This document shows positions 1 through 5,122 of a DNA stretch of 5,918 bases, one piece after another. Both the position numbers and the translations under genes were made by a program. Below the pieces are notes generated by a model. It did no database searches. It saw only the letters and a list, made by a program, of their open reading frames with translations, and had not been told where the DNA came from. Where the stretch lies: contig JAAHIA010000316.1 of the NCBI GenBank assembly GCA_010671975.1, positions 1-5,918 on the forward strand. The letters are read 5' to 3'. This DNA is from Leptolyngbya sp. SIO4C1 (GTDB taxonomy: Bacteria; Cyanobacteriota; Cyanobacteriia; Phormidesmidales; Phormidesmidaceae). Position 1 is the stretch's first letter, and each line of letters begins with the position of its first letter.

Positions 1-50
1 TTCAGCTTGGCCGCAGCTTCGTCAATCAGGTCGATGGCCTTATCGGGCAA
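1..50 (-). other. Inverted (fold-back) copy of upstream clpB sequence
   Basis: Read on the minus strand, these 50 bases translate without interruption as LPDKAIDLIDEAAAK followed by LK. That is the end of ClpB nucleotide-binding domain 1, which belongs directly before the LKMEITSKP found on the plus strand from position 52. The sequence therefore turns back on itself near positions 48-50. The bases for KL(K) appear twice, inverted, at 1-8 (TTCAGCTT) and 49-56 (AAGCTGAA), with a CAA microhomology at the junction. The plus-strand frame happens to stay open across it but does not encode ClpB there. A library, amplification or assembly chimera at a contig end is the most likely cause; a real rearrangement is possible but less likely. 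Confidence 0.88.
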
Positions 51-1509
51 GCTGAAGATGGAGATTACCTCGAAGCCGGTCGAGCTAGAGACGATTGACC
101 GGCGGCTGATGCAGCTAGAGATGGAAAAACTCTCGCTTGAGGGCGAAGAGGAGACCAGCGGTGCCGCCTATCGCACCTCGCGGCAGCGGCTCGCGCGAAT
201 TAAAAAAGAAATTGAAAAACTCTCGGCCAAGCAGCAAACGCTGACCAATCAGTGGCAGGCCGAGAAGAAAATGCTGGATTCGATTAACGCGCTGAAAGAA
301 GAAGAAGATCAGCTGCGGGTGCAGGTCGAGCAGGCCGAGCGGGCCTATGATCTGAATCGAGCAGCGCAGCTAAAGTACGGTCGCTTAGAAGCCGTGCAGC
401 AGGAGCAAGAGATTTTAGAGACCAAGCTGCAGGAGATTCAGGCCAAGGGCTCAACCCTGCTGCGCGAGCAGGTGACTGAGGCCGACATTGCTGAAATTGT
501 GGCAAAGTGGACCGGCATCCCCGTCAATCGGCTGCTAGAGTCAGAGCGGCAAAAGCTGCTACAGCTAGAGGGCCATCTGCATCAGCGGGTGATTGGGCAA
601 GATGAGGCCGTCTCTGCGGTGGCAGCTGCCATTCGTCGGGCGCGCGCTGGCATGAAAGACCCTAGTCGACCGATTGGCTCATTCCTGTTTATGGGACCGA
701 CCGGCGTCGGTAAGACCGAGCTGGCCCGCGCGCTGGCCGCCTTTCTTTTCGATACCGAAGATGCGCTGGTGCGCATTGATATGTCGGAATATATGGAGAA
801 GCACGCCGTGGCCCGGCTGGTGGGCGCGCCGCCTGGCTATGTGGGCTACGAAGAGGGCGGGCAGCTGTCTGAGGCAGTGCGGCGGCATCCTTACTCGGTG
901 GTGCTGCTCGACGAAGTCGAAAAGGCACACCCAGACGTTTTTAACATTTTGCTGCAGGTGCTCGACGATGGTCGCATCACCGACTCGCAGGGTCATCAGG
1001 TCGACTTTCGCAACACCGTGATCGTCATGACCAGCAATATCGGGAGCGAGCACATTCTGGATGTCTCTGGCGACGATACACAGTACGAAGAGATGCGCAA
1101 GCGGGTGCTGACGGCACTGCGATCGCACTTCCGGCCCGAATTTCTCAACCGGGTTGACGATCTGATTCTCTTCCATCCGCTGAGTAAGACAGAGCTGCGC
1201 TCGATTGTCAGCATTCAGCTGCAGCGGGTCTACAAGCTGCTAGCTGAGCAAAAGATCACGCTGAAGGTGGCCGATGCAGCGATGAACTACATTGCCGAAG
1301 CTGGCTATGACCCCGTCTACGGGGCGCGACCGCTAAAGCGCGCCATTCAGCGAGAGCTTGAAAATCCGATTGCCACCAAGATTTTAGAAAATGTCTTCAC
1401 GGAGGGCAGCACGGTCCTGATTGACCTGATTGACGGCAAGCTGAAGTTTCAGGTCAAAGGCCAGTCAGAAACTGCCGAAGACAAGACCCCCATGATGCTA
1501 GGAACTTAG
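49..1509 (+). CDS. clpB: ATP-dependent disaggregase ClpB, C-terminal half (5'-truncated)
   Basis: This is a Hsp100/ClpB AAA+ chaperone, a cytosolic hexamer that threads aggregated proteins through its pore together with DnaK. About 486 codons are authentic, roughly the last 55% of a usual protein of about 870 residues. NBD1 is missing, and the open frame to the left of 49 is a fold-back artefact. Visible in order: the coiled-coil middle domain starting at LKMEITSKP and containing LNRAAQLKYGRL; the linker VTEADIAEIVAKWTGIPV (about 475-528); NBD2 Walker A GPTGVGKT (694-717); pore loop GYVGY (835-849); Walker B VVLLDE (898-915); sensor 1 VMTSN; the arginine-finger region RPEFLNRVDD (about 1132-1161); and sensor 2 GARPLKR (1321-1341). 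All key NBD2 residues are intact, so the visible half looks functional. Cyanobacteria usually carry two clpB paralogues, and this half does not show which one this is. Confidence 0.95.
   Translation, partial: KLKMEITSKPVELETIDRRLMQLEMEKLSLEGEEETSGAAYRTSRQRLARIKKEIEKLSAKQQTLTNQWQAEKKMLDSINALKEEEDQLRVQVEQAERAYDLNRAAQLKYGRLEAVQQEQEILETKLQEIQAKGSTLLREQVTEADIAEIVAKWTGIPVNRLLESERQKLLQLEGHLHQRVIGQDEAVSAVAAAIRRARAGMKDPSRPIGSFLFMGPTGVGKTELARALAAFLFDTEDALVRIDMSEYMEKHAVARLVGAPPGYVGYEEGGQLSEAVRRHPYSVVLLDEVEKAHPDVFNILLQVLDDGRITDSQGHQVDFRNTVIVMTSNIGSEHILDVSGDDTQYEEMRKRVLTALRSHFRPEFLNRVDDLILFHPLSKTELRSIVSIQLQRVYKLLAEQKITLKVADAAMNYIAEAGYDPVYGARPLKRAIQRELENPIATKILENVFTEGSTVLIDLIDGKLKFQVKGQSETAEDKTPMMLGT
1119..1126. 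repeat. HIP1 octamer GCGATCGC
   Basis: Perfect copy of the cyanobacterial highly iterated palindrome, inside clpB. It serves here as a taxonomic marker; no local function is claimed. Confidence 0.85.
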
Positions 1510-1530
1510 GCTTAAAAGCCTGCCTAGGCA
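1508..1530. other. Convergent gene junction with two small palindromes
   Basis: The clpB stop ends at 1509 and the complement of the NDH-2 stop begins at 1524, leaving 14 bp. AGGCTTAAAAGCCT (1508-1521) can form a short stem with a tiny loop, and TGCCTAGGCA (1521-1530) is a perfect 10-bp palindrome. Neither is followed by a convincing T-tract on either strand, so a bidirectional terminator is only a weak possibility. The two transcripts probably overlap at their 3' ends. Confidence 0.35.
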
Positions 1531-2771
1531 TCTAGCACTTGCTTAAAGACTTCGTCTGTGATCCACTCAGCGCCCACTTTAAGGTTGCGAACCGGCGTGG
1601 GCAGCAGGCTCAAGTAGGTCGCATGGCGAATTAGATGGCCGGGGTAGCCTTTGACCTCAAAGCGATTGTAGAGTTCAGCCGCGCCGGTCTCCATGCCGAG
1701 CTTGAGCAGCGTACCGCGCAGCGAAATGTCTATGGGCTCTGGCGGCTTGCCTTTGCTCATTAGGGCTAGGTTACTGGCGATTGCCATCCCCTGCTGGTAG
1801 GCTACCTGGGCAGTCGCAGGCCAGGGACGAGCGGCCATCACCGCACAGTCGCCCCCTGCAAATACTTCTGGATACTCAGGCAGCTGCAGCGTTGGCTCAG
1901 TCCGCAGGCGACCCCTGCGATCGCGCTGTGCTACCGGCAGCGATTGAATTAGCGGATGGAGGCTATTGCCGGCCGTCCAAATCACTGTTTCGGTTTCAAT
2001 AATGTGGTTTGCGCCATCTTGATAGTAGTACAGCCGCCCGGGCTCAACTGCTTGTACCTCAGCATCCAGTCGCAGGTCGACGGCAATTCTGCGGTTGCCC
2101 AGAGCGGCTCGGGCGATCTCCCGCAGCTGTTCACTCCTAACGCCCTCAAGTATTTCTCCATTTCGCTGCAGCACAATAATCTCAATATCGCAGCTATCGC
2201 CGTCAAACCGGTCGTACCACTGCGGCAGCAGATCCGCTAGCGTAGCCGCGAGCTCTATGCCCGATGGCCCTGCGCCGACAAGCGTTACCGTTAGCTGTGC
2301 TGCTCGCTCTGCACCGGTTGGAGACTGGGCAGCTCGCTGCAAGCACTGCTGCAAATGCCGCCCTAGCGCCAGGGCATCGTCTGCCTGCCGAAACTTGAAG
2401 GTGTTGTCCTGTGCGCCTGGTATGCCAAAATAGCCCGCAGTTCCGCCAAGGCCCAGCACCAGATAGTCGTACGCATAGCCAGAACCGTCTGAGAGCACTA
2501 CCTGACGATTCAGCAGATCAACCTGCTGAATTGAATTGCACACAAAGCGAACGCTGGTGTCTGAGAGCAGATCGTCGTAGCGTGGCCAGGCCATATCCGC
2601 CTCAACCTCGCCGCTCAGCAGATCGTAAAGCAGCGGCTTGAAGACAAATCGCGGACTTTGGTCAATCAGCGTCACGGGCAGCTCACAGCCCAGTCGGCTC
2701 AGCTGAAGCGCGGCAAACAGGCCAGTAAATCCACCGCCGGCAATTAAAACAGAAGGAGAAGAAACAGTCAT
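1524..2771 (-). CDS. Type II NAD(P)H:quinone oxidoreductase (NDH-2 family)
   Basis: This is a 415-residue flavoprotein of the single-subunit, non-proton-pumping NADH dehydrogenase family, which passes electrons from NAD(P)H through FAD to quinones at the membrane surface. Motifs: FAD-binding GGGFTG (residues 12-17) with acidic D37 closing the first Rossmann unit; KPLLYDLLSGE (45-55); the second dinucleotide site GAGPSG (166-171) followed by E173; WTAG (265-268); and the FAD motif VFAGGDCA (303-310). No transmembrane helix is seen, so membrane contact probably uses the C-terminal segment ending in AEWITDEVFKQVL. The first Rossmann region (PLLYDLLSGEVE, then DDLL) recalls the cyanobacterial NdbB/plant NDC1 group, but the subgroup is not certain. 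ATG at 2771 is preferred over an in-frame TTG at 2792 because it puts the FAD motif at the usual distance from the N-terminus. Neither start has a clear ribosome binding site. Confidence 0.88.
   Translation of the reverse strand: MTVSSPSVLIAGGGFTGLFAALQLSRLGCELPVTLIDQSPRFVFKPLLYDLLSGEVEADMAWPRYDDLLSDTSVRFVCNSIQQVDLLNRQVVLSDGSGYAYDYLVLGLGGTAGYFGIPGAQDNTFKFRQADDALALGRHLQQCLQRAAQSPTGAERAAQLTVTLVGAGPSGIELAATLADLLPQWYDRFDGDSCDIEIIVLQRNGEILEGVRSEQLREIARAALGNRRIAVDLRLDAEVQAVEPGRLYYYQDGANHIIETETVIWTAGNSLHPLIQSLPVAQRDRRGRLRTEPTLQLPEYPEVFAGGDCAVMAARPWPATAQVAYQQGMAIASNLALMSKGKPPEPIDISLRGTLLKLGMETGAAELYNRFEVKGYPGHLIRHATYLSLLPTPVRNLKVGAEWITDEVFKQVLDA
1917..1924. repeat. HIP1 octamer GCGATCGC
   Basis: Second perfect HIP1 palindrome, inside the NDH-2 gene. 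Confidence 0.85.
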
Positions 2772-3158
2772 TAAAGTATAGTCGACAGCCAAGCATTGCT
2801 GCTGGCAATGGCGCTTAAATCAGTAAATTGCTCATATTTTAATAAAAGTTTACAATTTGACGCCTATCTCTTTAGGTAGAAAGACGGAACGCCTATCTGA
2901 GACCATCTGAGATACTGCCTGAGGATCGCTAGGGATTTGCTCGAACGAAAATGAAAGACCCGCAGATCGAGTTTCGACGCCGCTCAACTCTCCAAACTGG
3001 TAGGTTGAGTGAATCTGAGAGTGTTGCTGCTCATTTCGAGAGAGAGCCGACAGCACTGCTTTCTAGCTCAGGATAGATTCGCAGAAAAGAATTCTCTCGG
3101 TACTGTGTAACCGTAAGTTGAAATGCTTCGAATTGACAGTTAGCAAGGAGGCTGAATT
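2772..3158. other. Intergenic region between divergent genes
   Basis: These 387 bases lie upstream of both the NDH-2 gene (-) and the hydrophilic small protein gene (+). The NDH-2-proximal part (about 2817-2862) is clearly AT-rich and is the likeliest place for its promoter, though no good -35/-10 pair stands out. An imperfect hairpin at 2791-2816 (CATTGC/GCAATG arms at 2794-2799 and 2805-2810) would lie in the NDH-2 leader just before the start codon. A dispersed repeat copy occupies about 2965-3013. On the plus side, TTCGCA (3078-3083) and TACTGT (3101-3106) are a weak promoter pair. A 68-codon GTG-started frame on the minus strand (2850-3056) runs through the repeat and is not considered a gene. 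Confidence 0.5.
2965..3013 (+). repeat. Dispersed repeat, copy A (degenerate right arm)
   Basis: This stretch matches the minus strand of 5448-5497. The first 15 bases (GATCGAGTTTCGACG, 2965-2979) are identical, the next 8 differ at one base, there is a 3-nt length difference, and the final 20 bases (2994-3013) agree at 18 positions. It keeps an inner stem CTCAAC/GTTGAG (2983-2988 and 3004-3009), but the outer GTCGAAAC arm present in copy B has decayed after 3013. It lies in non-coding DNA, as expected for a REP-like palindromic family. Confidence 0.75.
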
Positions 3159-3353
3159 ATGGCTGAAGATAAAGATAAGATGGAAACAACGCCAACCGCT
3201 TCTGGTGGTAAGCAAACGCCGCTAGAGCCGGGCTCTCGCAGAACAGGGCAAGGCTCCAATACGGATACTCGCTCCGGAGCCGAAGCCGAAGCCCCTGGCG
3301 ATAAGAATGCCGACGTGCCAGGCGATCCTAACCAAGGCACCGAAGCTCGCTAG
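3159..3353 (+). CDS. Small hydrophilin-like disordered protein
   Basis: This is a 64-residue protein of unknown function. The ATG is preceded by a near-perfect ribosome binding site AAGGAGG (3145-3151) at 7-nt spacing, and an intrinsic terminator follows 55 bp after the stop. Together these make it a convincing gene despite its size. The protein has no aromatic residue, no cysteine and almost no hydrophobic residues (one Leu, one Val). It is rich in Gly (9 of 64), Thr, Pro, Asp, Glu, Lys and Asn, and carries a PGD-x-N motif twice near the C-terminus (PGDKN, PGDPN). High glycine with extreme hydrophilicity fits the broad definition of hydrophilins, proteins often linked to desiccation or osmotic stress. 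That role is an inference from composition, and I do not recognise a named family. There is no signal peptide or membrane segment, so it should be cytosolic. Confidence 0.8.
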   Translation: MAEDKDKMETTPTASGGKQTPLEPGSRRTGQGSNTDTRSGAEAEAPGDKNADVPGDPNQGTEAR

Positions 3354-3408
3354 TATTTAGCTCTTCGCGTCTTCGCTATTTTCAGCATGTGTTTTTATCA
3401 TGCGACAG

Positions 3409-3436
3409 AGCCCGCCTGAGCTTCAGGCGGGCTTTT
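3409..3436 (+). terminator. Rho-independent terminator of the hydrophilin-like gene
   Basis: A 10-bp GC-rich stem pairs 3409-3418 (AGCCCGCCTG) with 3424-3433 (CAGGCGGGCT) around a 5-nt loop and runs into a TTTT tract (3433-3436). The T-tract is on the plus strand only, so it serves the gene ending at 3353 and shields the convergent lipoprotein gene. Confidence 0.9.
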
Positions 3437-3458
3437 GCAGCTGGTCTGATTTGCGCTC

Positions 3459-4262
3459 CTATTCCGTAAACGGATAGATCTCTTGCGCAATCAGGGCCGG
3501 CTGCCCAGTATATTCAGCAGCTATCAGATCCCTCAACGCAGCATCCCACTGCAGCTCGTATTCTTGCTCCAAATTCTCAATCGAGAAGGGTAGCAAAATC
3601 CCTGAGACAGCAATCACATTGTCTTCTTGAGCGACTTCAGGCACTGCGCCGACGACCAGCAGCTCGCCTGACTCAAACAGCTGGTCTGCCTCCAGAGAAA
3701 ACGCATCCGGGGCATAGACCGTCTCAATTTCCCCATCCACGACAATGCGCTCACCGTAAAAGGCTGTGGGATCTTCGGCAACCGTTTCAGCATCGGGGGC
3801 CAGCGCTATGTAAGAGGCAACCACAACCGGCTCAGCCTCGTATTCCACATACAGCTCATCGTCTAGATCGAGCTCGTAGGTTTCCTCGATGGTTGCTAGC
3901 ACAAACTCTTGCACCTCGCCCACAACCCACACATCCACCGCTTCATCTTCAGGCACGGTATAGCTGGTACCAGTCGCATTAATCACAAGCACCGCATCAT
4001 CTGGAAATAGCGTATCTTCTCGCAGCGTGAAGGCAGCGCTGTCAACCTGCTGCTCTACATCGCCTCTGAGCGTTACCCGCTGGCCTAGCAGGCTGCCGGG
4101 CTCTTCTGCCACTTCTTCTACATCGAGCTCGGCTTCATTCGTAACCAGCTCGTCTGGCACCTCATCCGAGCGACAGGCCGCGAGGCTCAGAAGCGCGATC
4201 GCAGCCAGGCCACCCATCGCCCAGCGCCTTAGCCAGTTCGGTCGTGATTGAGATTTACTCAT
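3459..4262 (-). CDS. Acidic lipoprotein with two tandem OB-like domains
   Basis: This is a 267-residue predicted lipoprotein with no recognised specific function. The N-terminus has positive charges (R7, R12, R13), a hydrophobic stretch and a lipobox LAAC with the modified cysteine at C30, so it should be lipid-anchored outside the cytoplasm. The mature protein is strongly acidic. Two copies of a domain of about 100 residues follow, at about 55-153 and 164-263. GQRVTLRGDV matches GERIVVDGEI; AAFTL matches DAFSL; VLVI matches LLVV; EETYELDLD matches EQEYELQWD; and EPVVVASYI matches QPALIAQEI. The offset is 106-110 residues throughout. The G-x-x-V-x-x-x-G-x-V beta pattern suggests an OB-type barrel, which is inferred from pattern and not from a search. 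ATG at 4262 is chosen because GAGGAG (4270-4275 on this strand) sits 7 nt upstream; a longer TTG start at 4277 would lie on this ribosome binding site. The gene is divergent from the OCP N-domain-like gene. Confidence 0.85.
   Translation of the reverse strand: MSKSQSRPNWLRRWAMGGLAAIALLSLAACRSDEVPDELVTNEAELDVEEVAEEPGSLLGQRVTLRGDVEQQVDSAAFTLREDTLFPDDAVLVINATGTSYTVPEDEAVDVWVVGEVQEFVLATIEETYELDLDDELYVEYEAEPVVVASYIALAPDAETVAEDPTAFYGERIVVDGEIETVYAPDAFSLEADQLFESGELLVVGAVPEVAQEDNVIAVSGILLPFSIENLEQEYELQWDAALRDLIAAEYTGQPALIAQEIYPFTE
4195..4202. repeat. HIP1 octamer GCGATCGC
   Basis: Third perfect HIP1 palindrome, inside the signal-peptide coding part of the lipoprotein gene. Confidence 0.85.
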
Positions 4263-4340
4263 CGCGTTACTCCTCAAACCAATAGGATATGCCCTCAGAC
4301 ATACTTTAGCCGGCTGCTTCCGCTGCTGCCGTCTGCCTAA

Positions 4341-4372
4341 GTAGAAGATTTGATTTCTACCTAATAGTAGAT
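4341..4372. promoter_or_regulatory. Alternating GTAGA half-sites in the divergent promoter region
   Basis: The 234-bp spacer 4263-4496 must hold the promoters of the lipoprotein gene (-) and the OCP-like gene (+). Within it, GTAGAA (4341-4346), its inverse TTCTAC (4355-4360) and GTAGAT (4367-4372) form one 6-bp inverted repeat and an overlapping 5-bp one that shares the middle element. The half-sites are 12-14 bp apart, compatible with a dimeric regulator or with alternative RNA hairpins. No regulator family is recognised. The rest of the spacer shows no clear promoter pair or RNA gene. Confidence 0.3.
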
Positions 4373-4496
4373 TTTTAGACTGGTGGACCCGCTTGAGCTG
4401 TAACTTCTATCCTACGGTCCAGGTGAAAGCGGTCGTTATTGTTTACGCTGCGGAAGAAAGTTTCAGTGTTTAAGCATAGAGAAGGTAGAGATTAAT

Positions 4497-4937
4497 ATGG
4501 CTGCAGCGGGTTTACAAACGCAGGACGAAATTTTAAATGCTTATAAGCAGCTTTCAATTGGCGAGCGGCTCACGCTGCTTTGGCTGGTCTATCAGCGCGT
4601 GGGGAACTCTATCGCGCCCGATATCCCCGATACTGCCTATTCACAAGTTGGCTATCGCCTGTGCCAGCAGGTAGAGCAGCTTGACCAAAACACTCAGTAT
4701 GAAGTGATGCAGGACATGCTAGCCGGACATCAAACTCGCTTTAGCAACGAATATAGCGGGCTGAAGGGCAATCATCGGCTTGCATTTTGGTATGACGTTG
4801 CTAAGAGCCTGCAGCGTAAAAATATAGCCCCTGTCTCGACCGAGGGCTCAGACGAGCTGCGATCGCTCCTACAGTCCATCGAATCGCTGGATGCAGAGAC
4901 GCAGGTCGAGCTGCTGCGGCAGATGGTCGCCTGCTAG
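4497..4937 (+). CDS. OCP N-terminal-domain-only protein (helical carotenoid protein-like)
   Basis: This 146-residue all-alpha protein is homologous to the carotenoid-binding N-terminal domain of the orange carotenoid protein, without the NTF2-like C-terminal domain. Such stand-alone domains are known as helical carotenoid proteins (HCPs); they bind a ketocarotenoid and can quench singlet oxygen or, in some clades, phycobilisome excitation. Comparing from memory with Synechocystis-type OCP, the carotenoid-contacting positions survive: W29 (OCP W41), Y32 (Y44), F97-W98-Y99 (around W110/Y111) and R141 (R155). The segments LTLLWLVYQRVG and LAFWYDVAKSL are the clearest matches. It is shorter than OCP at the N-terminus, lacking most of the extension that packs on the C-terminal domain, and ends five residues after R141. 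ATG at 4497 has GAAGG (4481-4485) upstream at a slightly long spacing. No strong terminator follows on this strand. No carotenoid ketolase or OCP C-terminal-domain homologue is adjacent in this window. Confidence 0.8.
   Translation: MAAAGLQTQDEILNAYKQLSIGERLTLLWLVYQRVGNSIAPDIPDTAYSQVGYRLCQQVEQLDQNTQYEVMQDMLAGHQTRFSNEYSGLKGNHRLAFWYDVAKSLQRKNIAPVSTEGSDELRSLLQSIESLDAETQVELLRQMVAC
4859..4866. repeat. HIP1 octamer GCGATCGC
   Basis: Fourth perfect HIP1 palindrome, inside the OCP N-domain-like gene. Confidence 0.85.
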
Positions 4938-4981
4938 CGCCGCTTGCCCGACTCAGGCTATCGGATATTGGAAAGCCTAAG

Positions 4982-5021
4982 AAAAAGCGAAGACTTGCCT
5001 ATTGAGGTGGGCAGTCTTCGC
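4982..5021 (-). terminator. Intrinsic terminator for the Psb35-like gene
   Basis: A 9-bp stem pairs 4987-4995 with 5013-5021 (GCGAAGACT/AGTCTTCGC) and continues as GCC (4997-4999)/GGC (5010-5012) past one bulged base. On the minus strand it is followed directly by TTTTT (complement of 4982-4986). On the plus strand no T-tract follows. It therefore terminates minus-strand transcription about 100 nt after the Psb35-like stop, and could at most partly attenuate read-through from the convergent OCP-like gene. Confidence 0.8.
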
Positions 5022-5060
5022 AAATGAGAGTAGGAGAGAGAAGCTCGATGCAATATCAAT

Positions 5061-5102
5061 AAGGCTTCGTTGACAAGACTTCGTCAACAAGGCTTCATTA
5101 AC
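5061..5102. repeat. Three tandem 14-bp repeats
   Basis: Units AAGGCTTCGTTGAC (5061-5074), AAGACTTCGTCAAC (5075-5088) and AAGGCTTCATTAAC (5089-5102) follow each other without gaps and differ pairwise at 2 or 3 positions. They lie in the 3' untranslated region of the Psb35-like gene, before its terminator. Units of 14 bp (2 x 7) recall the short tandemly repeated repetitive sequences known in filamentous cyanobacteria, but membership of a named family is not shown. Confidence 0.8.
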
Positions 5103-5122
5103 GCCGCGTTAATGGCAAAGCC
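5091..5122. other. Strong hairpin at the 3' end of the Psb35-like gene
   Basis: CATTAAC (5096-5102) pairs with GTTAATG (5108-5114) around GCCGC, and GGCTT (5091-5095) pairs with AAGCC (5118-5122) across a 3-nt bulge. This gives 12 bp, reaching the Psb35-like stop codon. The left arm is the third 14-bp unit. A neighbouring stem GTTGAC/GTCAAC (5069-5074 and 5083-5088) forms from units one and two. There is no T-tract, so it is more likely a 3'-end stabiliser or repeat by-product than a terminator. Confidence 0.5.

Noticed and set aside
7..48. Apparent N-terminal extension AAASSIRSMALSGK of the ClpB frame, resembling the AASSIR seen in E. coli-type ClpB
   Set aside because: The opposite strand of the same bases encodes the exact expected ClpB segment LPDKAIDLIDEAAAK, so the plus-strand resemblance is coincidental.
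679..1176. Long antisense frame within clpB (165 codons), plus other antisense frames
   Set aside because: It lies opposite the conserved NBD2 coding sequence, and its length is explained by the codon use of clpB. It has no domain or start signal of its own.
2850..3056. 68-codon minus-strand frame starting at GTG
   Set aside because: It has no ribosome binding site, runs straight through dispersed repeat copy A, and its translation shows no recognisable domain. The repeat explains part of the open frame.
3133..3138. Perfect TTGACA -35 hexamer before the hydrophilin-like gene
   Set aside because: At normal spacing the -10 box would fall on the start codon, where no TATAAT-like sequence exists. 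It would give a transcript without the ribosome binding site.
4263..4277. Five-codon upstream extension of the lipoprotein from TTG
   Set aside because: The TTG lies on the GAGGAG ribosome binding site that serves the ATG at 4262.
4955..4978. Small inverted repeat AGGCT/AGCCT after the OCP-like gene as its terminator
   Set aside because: The stem is only 5 bp with a long loop and is followed by an A-rich stretch, not a T-tract.
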